64,000 nucleotides of DNA from Streptomyces sp. Y2F8-2 (GCF_014905555.1 NZ_BNGS01000009.1:1-64000), one strand, 5' to 3'. Shown: positions 42,303 to 54,240, counted from the stretch's first letter. The notes: generated by a model from the sequence alone, not told the origin. Numbers and translations are program-made.

Positions 42303-44752
42303 CCGGCTCCCCACCTCGATTGGACGACACAGCCATGCACTCCACCGATCTGGTGCTGCGATGGCCCGCGCCCGCGGCCGAGTGGACCGAGGCCGCGCCC
42401 GTCGGCAACGGCCGGCTCGGCGCGATGGTCTTCGGCGGCGCCCACCGGGCCCGGATCCAGCTCAACGACTCCACCGTGTGGTCCGGAACCCCCGGCGGAC
42501 CGGCCACCGCCCTCGCCGCGGTCCGAGCGGCCGGCGCCGGACCGCGGCGGCTCGAGGAGGTCCGCGCCGCGCTCCGCTCCGGCGACCAGGACCGGGCCGA
42601 GGCGCTGCTGATGACCTTCGAGGGGCCGTACAGCCAGGAGTACCTGCCCTACGCCGACCTGTGGCTGACCGTTTCCGGCGGCGAGCGGGCCGCCTACGGC
42701 GGCCGGACCCTCAACCTCGACACCGCGGTGGCCGAGGAACGCTTCGACCTCGACGGTACGGCGGTGCACCGCCGGGTCTGGGCCGACGCCGTGACGGGCA
42801 CCCTGTGCGCGACGGTGGACGCGGCGGGCGGCACCGTGGACCTGCGCGTCGAACTGTCCACCCCGCTGCGGGAGGTGCACCGATCGGCCACCGTCAGCGG
42901 GCTCACCCTGGGCGTGGAGATACCGGTGGACGGGGCGCCCGCCCACGAACCCGATGTCGCCGAACCCCTGCGGTATGCCGACGGACCCGTCGACGGCTAC
43001 GACCCCTTCGGCGCGCTCGCCCTCGCCCTGAGCACCGACGGCGCAGTGACCGTCGCGGACGGCAGCCTGCTCGTCGCGGGCGCCTCGCACGTCCTGGTCA
43101 CCCTCGCCAGTTCCACCAACGCCGCCCGCCACTGGCGCGGACAGCCCTTGGCGGACCGCGCCACCCACCTTGAGGCCGCGCCCCGTACGGCCGCGCACGC
43201 CGCCTTCCAGGGCGCCGAGGACCTGCTCGAGGCCCACGAAGCCGATCTGCGCGGCCTCCTCGGCGGCACCGCCCTGCGCATCGGCGGCCGGCGCGGCGGC
43301 ACCCACGACGTGGCGCGCGACATCCTCAGCGGGGACGACGAACGCCTCACCGCCACCGTGCTGTTCCAGCTCGGCCGCTACCTGCTGGCCACCGCCTCCC
43401 GCCCGCACGCCGGTCCCCCGGCCAACCTCCAGGGCATCTGGAACGCCGACCTGCGCCCCGCCTGGTCGTCCAACTACACCCTCAACATCAACACGCAGAT
43501 GAACTACTGGGGTGCGGAAGCCGCCGGACTCGCCGCCTGCCACGAGCCGCTGTTCGACCTGCTCGACCGGATCGCCGCCCAGGGCAGCGAGGTGGCGCGG
43601 CAGCTGTACGGCGCACGAGGCTGGGTGGCGCACCACAACAGCGACCCCTGGGGCTGGGCGCTGCCGGTCGGCATGGGGCACGGCAACCCCTCGTGGGCGA
43701 TCTGGACGATGGGCGGCGCCTGGCTGTCCCAGCACCTGTGGGACCACTACGAGTTCACCCGCGACCTGGACTTCCTGCGGGAGCGGGCCTGGCCGCTGCT
43801 CAGCGGCTGCGCCGAGTTCCTGCTCGACTGGCTGGTCGACGACGGCGCCGGACACCTCGACACCCTCCCCTCGACCTCTCCCGAGAACCTGTTCCTGGAT
43901 GCCGACGGCACCCCCAGGTCACTGACCCGTTCCTCGGCGATGGACATGGCGTTGACCCGGGCCACCTTCGAACGCGTTCTGAAAGCGGCCGACATCCTCG
44001 ACCTGGACACCCCGTCGGCCGACGAGATCCGCGCCGCGCTGCCCAGGCTGCGCCCGCCGCGGATCTCCGCCGACGGCCGGCTCCAGGAGTGGGCCGAGGA
44101 CCTGCCCGAGGCCGACCCGCACCACCGTCACCTCTCCCATCTGTCCGCCGTGCACCCGCTCGGCCTCATCGATCCCGACACCACCCCCGGGCCGGCCGAG
44201 GCCGCGCTGAGGTCCCTGGACCGCCGCGGCCCGGGCGCCATGGGCTGGTCCTGGGCGTGGAAGATCGCCCTGCGGGCCCGGCTGCGCGACGCCGCCACCG
44301 CACGCGGCCTTCTGCTTCAGGCGAGCCGCCCGCTCGACTGCGACCCCGGCGCCGACGCCCCGGTCGACGGATCCCGGTGGGGCGGACTGCTGCCCAACCT
44401 CTTCTCCACCCATCCGCCCTTCCAGATCGACGGCAACTACGGCTTCATGGCCGCCCTCACCGAGATGGTGCTGCAGAGCCACACCGGCACCCTCCACCTG
44501 CTGCCCGCCCTGCCCGCCGAGTGGCCGGAGGGCGAGGCGAGGGACCTGCGCTGCCGCGGCGGCCTCGCCGTCGACTTCGCCTGGAGCGGCGGCGCGCTCA
44601 CCTCGGTCACGGTGCGTCGCCTCGCCGGCGACGACACCGAGCCGGTCCGGATCCGCCACCGGGACCGTGGCCTCGTCGTGCGCGTCCCGGCCAGGACGCA
44701 GGTCGCCTTCGACGCGGATCTGCGCCCGCGAGGGGAGCCGGTGCCGTGCTGA
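42299..44752 (+). CDS. GH95 glycoside hydrolase, probable alpha-L-fucosidase
   Basis: The 817-residue protein lacks a signal peptide and is probably cytoplasmic. The N-terminal beta domain opens LVLRWPAPAAEWTEAAPVGN then GRLGAMVFGG, typical for GH95. The helical barrel has NIN-TQMNYW (Asn residues that assist water), Glu in STSPENLF (general acid) and Asp in PPFQIDGNYGF. The family removes alpha-1,2-linked L-fucose, with some alpha-L-galactosidases known. Proximity to a complete L-fucose catabolic operon supports fucosidase activity on imported oligosaccharides. The ATG at 42299 overlaps the permease stop; a Met at 42335 is an alternative start. Confidence 0.9.
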   Translation: MTGSPPRLDDTAMHSTDLVLRWPAPAAEWTEAAPVGNGRLGAMVFGGAHRARIQLNDSTVWSGTPGGPATALAAVRAAGAGPRRLEEVRAALRSGDQDRAEALLMTFEGPYSQEYLPYADLWLTVSGGERAAYGGRTLNLDTAVAEERFDLDGTAVHRRVWADAVTGTLCATVDAAGGTVDLRVELSTPLREVHRSATVSGLTLGVEIPVDGAPAHEPDVAEPLRYADGPVDGYDPFGALALALSTDGAVTVADGSLLVAGASHVLVTLASSTNAARHWRGQPLADRATHLEAAPRTAAHAAFQGAEDLLEAHEADLRGLLGGTALRIGGRRGGTHDVARDILSGDDERLTATVLFQLGRYLLATASRPHAGPPANLQGIWNADLRPAWSSNYTLNINTQMNYWGAEAAGLAACHEPLFDLLDRIAAQGSEVARQLYGARGWVAHHNSDPWGWALPVGMGHGNPSWAIWTMGGAWLSQHLWDHYEFTRDLDFLRERAWPLLSGCAEFLLDWLVDDGAGHLDTLPSTSPENLFLDADGTPRSLTRSSAMDMALTRATFERVLKAADILDLDTPSADEIRAALPRLRPPRISADGRLQEWAEDLPEADPHHRHLSHLSAVHPLGLIDPDTTPGPAEAALRSLDRRGPGAMGWSWAWKIALRARLRDAATARGLLLQASRPLDCDPGADAPVDGSRWGGLLPNLFSTHPPFQIDGNYGFMAALTEMVLQSHTGTLHLLPALPAEWPEGEARDLRCRGGLAVDFAWSGGALTSVTVRRLAGDDTEPVRIRHRDRGLVVRVPARTQVAFDADLRPRGEPVPC

Positions 44753-45762
44753 GCGAGCAGGATCTGCCCGAGTTGTTCTCCTACCGCAGCGCGTACCGGG
44801 AGCCCGCCGACTTCGACGTCTTCTGGAAGGACACCCTCGCCGAGGCACGTGCCCGGCAGGAGGCGACGCTGGATCTGACCCCGGTGGCCACCGGTCTGGA
44901 GACCGTGGACGTCTTCGACGCCGTCTTCCCGGGCTTCGACGGGCATCCGGTCCGCGGCTGGCTGCGCATGCCCCGGCGGCGGTCCGGACCCCTGCCCGCC
45001 GTGGTGCAGTTCCACGGCTACGGCAGCGGGCGCGGCGCACCCATCGACGACCTGCTGTGGGCGTCGGCCGGATACGCCCATCTGCTGGTGGACGCGCGCG
45101 GTCAGGGCGGCGCCTGGGCGGGCGGCGGCGGCACGCCCGACCCGGTCGGCAGCGGCCCGGCGTATCCCGGTTTCCTCACCCGCGGCATCGAGGACCGGAC
45201 CACCTACGTCTACCGGCGCATCTTCACCGATGCCGTCCGCGCCGTGGAGGCGCTGCGGGGCCGCGCCGATCTGGTGGACCCGGCCAAGGTCGCCGTCGTC
45301 GGCCCCAGCCAGGGCGGCGGAATCGCACTCGCGGTCGCCGGACTCGTACCCGGCCTCGCGGCCGCGCACGTCCAGGCGCCGTTCCTGTGCGACATCCGGC
45401 AGGCCACCCGGCTCACCGACGCGGATCCCTACGCCGAGATCGTCGGCTATCTGGCCGCCCGCCGGAACCTGGTGGAGCAGACCTTCGAGACGCTCGGCTA
45501 CTTCGACGGGCTCGCCTTCGCCCGCCGGGCCACCGCCCCCGCCTGGTTCTCCGCCGGGCTGCGCGACGAGGTGTGCCCGCCGGTCACGGCGATCGCCGCG
45601 TACCACGCCTACGCCGGGCCCAAGCGCTTGCGGCTGTGGGAGTTCAACGGCCATGACGCCGGCGGTCCCGAGGACCTGGCCACCGCACTGAGCGCGTTCG
45701 GCGCGCTCCTGAAGACGTCGTCCCGTCCGCCAGGGGTGCCGTCCCCCGCCCCTGCGTCCTGA
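44746..45762 (+). CDS. CE7-family acetyl (xylan/oligosaccharide) esterase
   Basis: The 338-residue alpha/beta hydrolase is of the acetyl xylan esterase / cephalosporin C deacetylase family. Landmarks are the RGQ block LLVDARGQGGAW, nucleophile Ser in VVGPSQGGGI, Asp in SAGLRDEVCPP, and His in EFNGHDAGGPED. Family members are cytoplasmic and remove acetyl groups from short oligosaccharides. In this operon it would deacetylate imported fragments so GH95 and GH36 can act. The GTG start at 44746 overlaps the end of the GH95 gene by seven bases and has AGGGGAG upstream. Confidence 0.9.
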   Translation: MLSEQDLPELFSYRSAYREPADFDVFWKDTLAEARARQEATLDLTPVATGLETVDVFDAVFPGFDGHPVRGWLRMPRRRSGPLPAVVQFHGYGSGRGAPIDDLLWASAGYAHLLVDARGQGGAWAGGGGTPDPVGSGPAYPGFLTRGIEDRTTYVYRRIFTDAVRAVEALRGRADLVDPAKVAVVGPSQGGGIALAVAGLVPGLAAAHVQAPFLCDIRQATRLTDADPYAEIVGYLAARRNLVEQTFETLGYFDGLAFARRATAPAWFSAGLRDEVCPPVTAIAAYHAYAGPKRLRLWEFNGHDAGGPEDLATALSAFGALLKTSSRPPGVPSPAPAS

Positions 45763-45777
45763 AGGAAAGAAGGAACG

Positions 45778-47139
45778 ATGAGAAAAGTGCTGCGACTGCA
45801 CAAGGCCGTCGCGCTCGGCGCCACGGTCACCCTCGCCGCAGTGGTCTCCGCCTGCTCCTCCGGCTCCTCCGCCGGCGGCGGTTCCCAAACCGTCAACTGG
45901 TGGACCTGGGACGACAAGCAGGCCGCCGCGTACCAGGTGTGCGCCACGGACTTCGAGAAGGCCCATCCCGGTGTCACAGTGAAGATCAGCCAGTACAACG
46001 TGGCGGACTACTTCACCAAGCTGACCGCCGGGTTCGTGGCCGGCAGCGCGCCCGACGCCTTCCAGAACAGCGTCCAGTTCTTCCAGGCGTACGCGTCCCA
46101 GCACCAGCTGATGCCGTTGGACGACTTCATCGCCAAGGACAAGTTCGACCTGTCCCGCTTCTCGGTCGGCGTGGAGGCCTGGAAGTTCACCGACGGCAAG
46201 CAGTACGCGTTGCCGCTGGACTGGGCGGCGACCGGCATCTACTACAGCGCGGACGCGCTGGCCAAGGCCGGGTACAGCAAGAAGGACGTCGACTCGCTGA
46301 CCTGGAACCCCGACGACGGAGGCACGCTGGGCAAGATGATCGCCCACATGACGATCGACGCCAAGGGACGCCGCGGCGACCAGCCGGGCTTCGACAAGGC
46401 GCACGTCAAGACGTACGGCTACGGACAGGTCGCAGCCAAGGACTTCATCGGCCAGACCACCTGGAGCCCGCTGGTGGACACCACGGGCTGGCGCCTGGGC
46501 GACAAGCCCACCTGGCCGACGGTGTTCAACTACACCGACCCGCGGTTCGTGAAGACCATGGACTGGATCCGCACGCTGACGAACAAGGGCTACGCACCGA
46601 AGATCGGTGACTTCGCCAACAGCGTCAGCGACGTGGACCTGCTGGCGTCCGGCAAGGTCGCCATGGAGAGCGCCGGCTCCTGGGAGGCCGCGACCTTCGT
46701 GAAGATCCCGAACCTGAAGGTCGGCATCGCCCCCACTCCCTACGGCCCCGACGGCCGGACGAGGGCCGTGCTCAGCAACTCCAACGGCAACAACATCTGG
46801 GCCGGCACCAAGAACCCGGACCTGGCCTGGCAGTGGGTTTCCTACATGGGCTCCGAGTCGTGCCAGTCCAAGGCTTCGCAGACGGGTACATTCTTCCCGT
46901 CGATCCCGGCCGCCATGGACTCCTCGGCCAAGGCGCTGGCCGCCAAGGGTGTGGACCTGTCCGTCTTCACCGACATGCTGAAGAACAAGGTCCTCTACCC
47001 CTCCCCGGTCTACGGCAACGGCGCCGCCCTGCAGGACGCGCTGGAGCCGTTGTTCGAGGCGTACTTCGCCGGTCAGAAGGACGACTCCGTGTTCACGGAC
47101 ATGCGGGACAAGAGCAGGACGCTGCTCGCGAAGAGCTGA
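45778..47139 (+). CDS. Sugar-binding lipoprotein of the ABC transporter (CUT1)
   Basis: The 453-residue lipoprotein has a signal peptide ending in the lipobox VVSAC (Cys near residue 26), then SSGSSAGGGSQTVNWWTWDD. The fold is a type I extracellular solute-binding protein: FTKLTAGFVAGSAPDAFQN, LPLDWAATGIYYSADALAKA and VAMESAGSWEAATFVKIP are family landmarks. It delivers oligosaccharides to the two upstream permeases. The ATG at 45778 has AAGGAACG upstream. After its stop a small stem (47160-47174) might adjust expression of the next gene. Confidence 0.92.
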   Translation: MRKVLRLHKAVALGATVTLAAVVSACSSGSSAGGGSQTVNWWTWDDKQAAAYQVCATDFEKAHPGVTVKISQYNVADYFTKLTAGFVAGSAPDAFQNSVQFFQAYASQHQLMPLDDFIAKDKFDLSRFSVGVEAWKFTDGKQYALPLDWAATGIYYSADALAKAGYSKKDVDSLTWNPDDGGTLGKMIAHMTIDAKGRRGDQPGFDKAHVKTYGYGQVAAKDFIGQTTWSPLVDTTGWRLGDKPTWPTVFNYTDPRFVKTMDWIRTLTNKGYAPKIGDFANSVSDVDLLASGKVAMESAGSWEAATFVKIPNLKVGIAPTPYGPDGRTRAVLSNSNGNNIWAGTKNPDLAWQWVSYMGSESCQSKASQTGTFFPSIPAAMDSSAKALAAKGVDLSVFTDMLKNKVLYPSPVYGNGAALQDALEPLFEAYFAGQKDDSVFTDMRDKSRTLLAKS

Positions 47140-47227
47140 ACCACCGAAGGCAACCGGTTGTCCGGGCGCCGGACGCGGCCCACGAGCAGGGTCCGTCCGG
47201 CGGGCCGGATCCATGAAAGGACTCTGC

Positions 47228-49408
47228 ATGCCTGACACCACCGCGCGAATCGTGACCCTGCGCGCGGCCGGCACCTCACTCGTCGTCGAGCTCGCCGAGC
47301 CGGTGCCCAGAGTCCTGCACTGGGGAGCCGACCTGGGCGAGCTGACGGAGGACGGCCTGGCGGCGCTCGCCCTGACCGGTGAGCCCGCCGTGCTGAACAA
47401 CTCCATCGACATCCCGCGCCGGTTCACCGTCTGGCCCACCGAGGCGGACGGCTGGTCCGGCACCCCGGCCCACCAGGGCCACCTGGCCGGCACCGCCGCC
47501 GCACCGCGGCTCAGCCTGGCCGGGACGTCGTACCACCCGCAGGCCGAGGGCGGGGAGCTTTCCCTGGACCTCACCGACGCCGGAGCCGGGCTCGACGTCA
47601 CCGTCACCTACCGCCTGGAGCCCTCCGGCGTCCTGGGCGTGCAGACGCGGATCGGCCGCCGACCGGACGCCGCCCCGGAGCCGTACGACCTCGCGCAGGT
47701 CACCACCATGCTGCCGCTGCCGCGCCGGGCCGCGGAGATCCTGGACTTCACCGGCAAGTGGAGTCGGGAGCGCTCCCCGCAGCGCCGCCCGCTGGGATTC
47801 GGCACCTACTCCCGAGAGGTGCGGCGCGGCAAACCCGGCCTGGACTCGCCCTACCTGGTGACGGTCGGCGTGCCGGGGTTCGGTTTCCGCCACGGCGAGG
47901 TGTGGGGTGTGCACCTCTCCTGGAGCGGCGACCAGCGGTATCTCGTCGAGCAGCTGCCGGAGGGCGCGGGCACCCATGCCGCGGTGCTCGGCGGCGGAGA
48001 GCTGCTGCGGCCCGGGGAGATCCGGCTCGCCCCCGGTGAGTCGTACACCACGCCGGTGTGTCACTTCACCTGGTCCGACCAGGGCCTCGACGGGCTCGCG
48101 GACCGTTTCCACACCCTGCTGCGGGCCCGTCCCGCCCATCCGCGCACCCCCCGCCCGCTGATCCTCAACAGCTGGGAGGCGGTGTACTTCGACCACGATC
48201 TGGACCGGCTGCTGCGGCTCGCCGACAAGGCCGCCGAGGTCGGTGTCGAGCGTTTCGTGCTCGACGACGGCTGGTTCCGCGGGCGCCGCTCGGACCACGC
48301 CGGGCTGGGGGACTGGACGGTGGACCCGGTGGTGTGGCCCGAGGGCCTGACGCCGCTGGTGGACCATGTGCGCTCGCTCGGCATGGAGTTCGGGCTGTGG
48401 GTCGAGCCCGAGATGGTCAACCTGGATTCCGACCTGGCCAGGGAACACCCCGACTGGGTCCTCGGCCCGGCGCGCGGCGTCGGACCGTCCTCCCGGCACC
48501 AGCACGTCCTGGATCTGGCCAACCCGCAGGTGTGGGACTACCTGCTGGGCGCGCTGGACGCCCTGGTGGACAAGTACGGCATCGCCTACCTGAAGTGGGA
48601 CCACAACCGGGAGCTCCACGAGGCCGTGCACGGCGGCGCCGACCGCCCGGTCGCGCACGCCCAGGTCCTCGCGCTGTACCGGCTGATCGACGCCCTCAAG
48701 GAGCGCCACCCCGGGCTGGAGATCGAGAGCTGCGCCAGCGGCGGCGGCCGGATCGACCTCGGCATCCTGGCCCGCACCGACCGGGTCTGGGCCTCGGACT
48801 GCAACGATCCGGTGGAGCGTCAAATGATCCAGCGGTGGACGGCCCAACTGCTGCCGCCCGAGCTGATCGGCGCCCACGTCGGCTCCGGCACCAGTCACAC
48901 CACCGCCCGGGTCAGCTCGGATGCCTTCCGGCTGACCACGGCCCTGTTCGGGCATGCAGGCATCGAACAGGACATCACCCGGTGCGCCCCCGAGGAACTC
49001 GCGCGGCTCACCGCCTGGGCCGCGCTCTACCGGGAACTGCGCCCCCTGCTGCACGGCGGCCGCACGGTCCGCGCCGACCTGGCCGGCGACGCGACCCTGC
49101 TGCACGGGGTCGTGGCGCACGACGGTGCCGCCGCGCTCTACTGCTGGGCCCGGGTGGCCACCTCGCCCGAGGGGCAGTCCGGACGGGTGCAGCTGCCCGG
49201 CCTCGCCCCCGAGGCCACCTACCGGGTACGGGTCCGTACCGAACTGGGGCTGCCGTCCTTCCACCAGACCTCGGGCCCGGCGTGGCTGACCACCGCACTC
49301 GACGACTGGCTCGCGCTCCCCGGTCCGGTGCTCACGGTGGCCGGACTGCCCATGCCCAACCTCAACCCGGACCAGGCACTGCTGCTGGAGGTGCGGCGGA
49401 ACGACTAG
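47228..49408 (+). CDS. GH36 alpha-galactosidase
   Basis: The 726-residue enzyme has no signal peptide. The N-terminal supersandwich is followed by the barrel with VLDDGWFRGRRSDHAGLGDW, then LWVEPEMVNLDSDLAREHPD. The nucleophile Asp is in YLKWDHNRE, and the acid/base Asp in ASDCNDPVERQMIQRW, after the ESCASGGGR motif. All catalytic residues are intact. It would cleave terminal alpha-galactose from imported oligosaccharides in the cytoplasm. The ATG at 47228 has AAAGGA seven bases upstream; an earlier in-frame ATG at 47213 overlaps that ribosome site. Last gene of the glycan operon. Confidence 0.93.
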   Translation: MPDTTARIVTLRAAGTSLVVELAEPVPRVLHWGADLGELTEDGLAALALTGEPAVLNNSIDIPRRFTVWPTEADGWSGTPAHQGHLAGTAAAPRLSLAGTSYHPQAEGGELSLDLTDAGAGLDVTVTYRLEPSGVLGVQTRIGRRPDAAPEPYDLAQVTTMLPLPRRAAEILDFTGKWSRERSPQRRPLGFGTYSREVRRGKPGLDSPYLVTVGVPGFGFRHGEVWGVHLSWSGDQRYLVEQLPEGAGTHAAVLGGGELLRPGEIRLAPGESYTTPVCHFTWSDQGLDGLADRFHTLLRARPAHPRTPRPLILNSWEAVYFDHDLDRLLRLADKAAEVGVERFVLDDGWFRGRRSDHAGLGDWTVDPVVWPEGLTPLVDHVRSLGMEFGLWVEPEMVNLDSDLAREHPDWVLGPARGVGPSSRHQHVLDLANPQVWDYLLGALDALVDKYGIAYLKWDHNRELHEAVHGGADRPVAHAQVLALYRLIDALKERHPGLEIESCASGGGRIDLGILARTDRVWASDCNDPVERQMIQRWTAQLLPPELIGAHVGSGTSHTTARVSSDAFRLTTALFGHAGIEQDITRCAPEELARLTAWAALYRELRPLLHGGRTVRADLAGDATLLHGVVAHDGAAALYCWARVATSPEGQSGRVQLPGLAPEATYRVRVRTELGLPSFHQTSGPAWLTTALDDWLALPGPVLTVAGLPMPNLNPDQALLLEVRRND

Positions 49409-49552
49409 GGAAAGGGCGGGTCGTTGGAGGGTGACCCTGGTGACAGGTCTCCCCCGGGCTCTCGACGTGGCGCCGCCGGCACGGCAGAGTGCTGCTCGTA
49501 CTCGCCAGTACGCCCATGCGCCAACCACGCCGAGCACCGACAGGGAGCGCCC

Positions 49553-50929
49553 GTGACCAGCTGGGTCGGCCGGACCGCCGCCGAGATCGCAGCCGCCGTA
49601 CGGGAGAAGCGGGTCACCCCGCGGGAGGTGGCGGCGGAGCACCTCTCGCGGATCGAGGAGCTGGACGGCCGCGTCGGCGCCTTCCGCCGGGTCCGCACGG
49701 AGGCGGCGCTCGCCGAGGCCGACGAGGTCGCGGCACGCGCGGACCTGGCCGATCTGCCGCTGGCCGGCGTTCCCCTGGCGGTCAAGGACAATCTGGCGGT
49801 GCGCGGCGAGTCGGCGCGCAACGGCTCGGCCGCGACCCCCGACACGCCCGCCGAGCGGGACCATGTCACGGTGGCCCGGCTGCGCGCGGCGGGCGCGGTG
49901 GTGGTCGGTCTGACCAACGTGCCGGAGCTGTGCGTCTTCGGCACCACGGAAGGGGTGCACGGGACCGCCCGGAACCCGTGGGACCTGACGCGCACGGCGG
50001 GCGGCTCCTCCGGCGGCAGCGCGGCGGCGGTGGCCGCCGGGATGGTGCCGGTCGCGCTCGGCAACGACGGGATGGGGTCGCTGCGCATCCCGGCCGCGAA
50101 CTGCGGCCTCGTCACCATCAAGCCCGGCCACGGCGTGATCCCCGCGGGCATCGGCAACGGCGACTGGTTCGGCATGTCCGAGAACGGGCCGCTGGCGACG
50201 ACGGTCGAGGACGCACGGCTGATGTTCGACGTCCTGGCGGGGACAGGACAGGATCACGCGCCCAGGACCGCGCCACGCAGGGTCGCGCTCTCCCTGCGCA
50301 GCCCCCTGCTCGGCGTCACGGTGAGCCGCCCGTACGCGGACGCGGCCCGGGCGGCGGGGGCACTGCTGTCGAGGGCCGGTCACGACGTGCGGCCGGACGA
50401 GCCGCCGTACCCCTGGTGGCTGGGCACGACGTCGCTGGCGCACTGGACGGCGGGTACCTCGGTGGACGCGGAGGACCTCGATCCGCGGCGGCTGGCCCGG
50501 CGCACCCGGGTGCACGCGGCGGTGGGGCGGCGTTTCGTCGGGAGCGTGCGGTCCGGTGACCGGCGCGAGCAACTGCGTCGGCTCCTCGAACCGTTCTTCG
50601 CCGCGCACGACGTGCTGCTCACCCCGGCGCTCGCCCGTCGCGGCCCGGTCGCCGATGCCTGGCACGAGCGCGGCTGGCTGCGCAACGTGCTGACGAACAC
50701 CGCCTACTCCCCCATAACCCCGCCCTGGAACCTCACGGGCTGGCCGGCGATGTCGGTCCCGTTCGGCACCCTCCCGAACGGCGCGCCCTGCGCGGTGCAA
50801 CTGGTGGGACGGCCGGGCTCGGAGCGGGAACTGCTGGCGGTGGCGGGCCAGTTGGAGTCCCTGGGGCCCTGGCGGCGCACCGCCCCGCTGGGCCGGGGCG
50901 GTGCCACACGCTCCGAACCGGCCGGTTGA
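49553..50929 (+). CDS. Amidase-signature family hydrolase
   Basis: The 458-residue amidase has its catalytic triad visible: Lys in LAVKDNLAVRG, cis-Ser and nucleophile Ser in RTAGGSSGGSAAAVAAGMVP. Further family sequence GNDGMGSLRIPAANCGLVTI and SPITPPWNLTGWPAMSVPFG follows. The substrate, some amide or peptide amide, is not predictable. The GTG at 49553 has CAGGGAG upstream; the 43 in-frame residues before it, rich in Pro, Cys and Arg, are unlikely to be coding. It is separated from the glycan operon by 144 bases and converges with the CBS gene, leaving eight bases. Confidence 0.85.
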   Translation: MTSWVGRTAAEIAAAVREKRVTPREVAAEHLSRIEELDGRVGAFRRVRTEAALAEADEVAARADLADLPLAGVPLAVKDNLAVRGESARNGSAATPDTPAERDHVTVARLRAAGAVVVGLTNVPELCVFGTTEGVHGTARNPWDLTRTAGGSSGGSAAAVAAGMVPVALGNDGMGSLRIPAANCGLVTIKPGHGVIPAGIGNGDWFGMSENGPLATTVEDARLMFDVLAGTGQDHAPRTAPRRVALSLRSPLLGVTVSRPYADAARAAGALLSRAGHDVRPDEPPYPWWLGTTSLAHWTAGTSVDAEDLDPRRLARRTRVHAAVGRRFVGSVRSGDRREQLRRLLEPFFAAHDVLLTPALARRGPVADAWHERGWLRNVLTNTAYSPITPPWNLTGWPAMSVPFGTLPNGAPCAVQLVGRPGSERELLAVAGQLESLGPWRRTAPLGRGGATRSEPAG

Positions 50930-50937
50930 CACCCGTC

Positions 50938-51357
50938 CTACCGGTTGGACTTCGCGACGCTGATGTCACCGAGCGCCGACTCCGGGTCCCGCTCGATGGC
51001 CAGGTCGCCGAGGGACACGATACCCACGGGCTCCCCGTTCTCGACGACCGGGACACGGCGCACGGAGTGCTCGCGCATCAGCCGTAGCGCGCGGTCCAGT
51101 TCGTCCTCGGGGCTCACGGTGACCAGGTCGCCGCTGCACGCGCGATCCACCGTGGTCTCCCGCGGGTCCGCTCCCTCCGCGACCGTGCGGACCACCAGGT
51201 CGCGGTCGCTGACCAGCCCGCGCAGCCGGTCGCCCTCCGTCACGAGGACCGCGCCGATGTTCTGGTCGCGCATCACCTGGGCCACGGTCGCCACCGGGGT
51301 CTGCGGTCCGACCGTCACGGGTGCGGCGGTCATGATGTCGCGTACGTGCTGGGCCAT
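50938..51357 (-). CDS. Tandem CBS-domain protein
   Basis: The 139-residue protein consists of two CBS domains: HVRDIMTAAPVTVGPQTPVA and IGAVLVTEGDRLRGLVSDRD, then DLVTVSPEDELDRALRLMRE and VRRVPVVENGEPVGIVSLGD. Such stand-alone pairs bind adenosyl compounds and act as energy sensors for partner proteins. The second of two adjacent ATGs (51357) is chosen because GGGAG lies five bases upstream; the first is too close. A GGGTAC about 55 bases upstream with GGGT 17 bases before it resembles a sigma-B promoter, with slightly long spacing. Confidence 0.85.
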   Translation of the reverse strand: MAQHVRDIMTAAPVTVGPQTPVATVAQVMRDQNIGAVLVTEGDRLRGLVSDRDLVVRTVAEGADPRETTVDRACSGDLVTVSPEDELDRALRLMREHSVRRVPVVENGEPVGIVSLGDLAIERDPESALGDISVAKSNR

Positions 51358-51599
51358 CATGTCTCCCTTCGCGCAACGCTGCGGTGCCGGTCACCGCGCT
51401 CGGCCGCCGGGTACCCGGCGAACCCGACGCCTCACCCGGCCGTTTCGGGCGATGCGCACGGGGCGTTCCGCAGAAAGGCTGCGCACCTCACGGCGGCCCG
51501 TTTCCGCGCGCCGTCCCTGGGGACTCGGTCAGCAAGCGCCGTGAGGCCCCGGTGAGATGAGGTCCGGCGCTCGAGGATGCAGAAGGAAGATGAACTGCC

Positions 51600-51773
51600 G
51601 TGACCGCACAGCCAAGTGAGAAGCCCGCCGTCCGCTCGCCCGAGACCGGTTGGGCGCAGGCCCGCCGCCTGCGCGACAACCGCCTGCGCACCTGTGTGCC
51701 GGCTGTCGACGACGGGAAGAGGCCCTGGCCGCGCCGCGACCCCGAGGGAAACATCGTCCGGGGCGAGGACTGA
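51600..51773 (+). CDS. Small hypothetical protein (57 residues)
   Basis: A short basic protein beginning VTAQPSEKPAVRSPETGWAQ, with ARRLRDNRLRTCVPAVDD and ending RDPEGNIVRGED. The codon third positions are strongly GC as in real Streptomyces genes. A GAAGGAAG ribosome site lies about ten bases upstream of the GTG. No family is recognised. It lies between the CBS gene and the catalase gene and ends 178 bases before the catalase start. Confidence 0.5.
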   Translation: MTAQPSEKPAVRSPETGWAQARRLRDNRLRTCVPAVDDGKRPWPRRDPEGNIVRGED

Positions 51774-51812
51774 GGCCGGAGAACAGCCGGGCCATTTGGC
51801 TGCCGCGTACAC

Positions 51813-51837
51813 GCTTCACCGACGAGGGCGTGGGTAC
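51813..51837 (+). promoter_or_regulatory. Sigma-B-type promoter of the catalase gene
   Basis: GCTT (51813-51816), 15 bases, then GGGTAC (51832-51837) fit the Streptomyces sigma-B consensus GNNT-N14-16-GGGTAY. It would start RNA near 51843, giving a leader of about 109 bases. Confidence 0.6.
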
Positions 51838-51951
51838 CCAGGCGGGGCAAGCGAACGCGAGCGCGCGGCGCTTCCCCATGGGCACGGGAGGGCGTCCCCC
51901 TCCGCGGCCCGTTTCGCCGCGTGGACGAGACGCCCGGAAGGCGGCAACCAC

Positions 51952-54240
<2,289 letters not shown>

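Noticed and set aside
51616..51951. A longer start for the catalase gene
   Set aside because: The in-frame upstream sequence covers the small gene at 51600 and the sigma-B-type promoter. The first 112 residues would be Arg/Pro/Gly-rich and unlike catalases.
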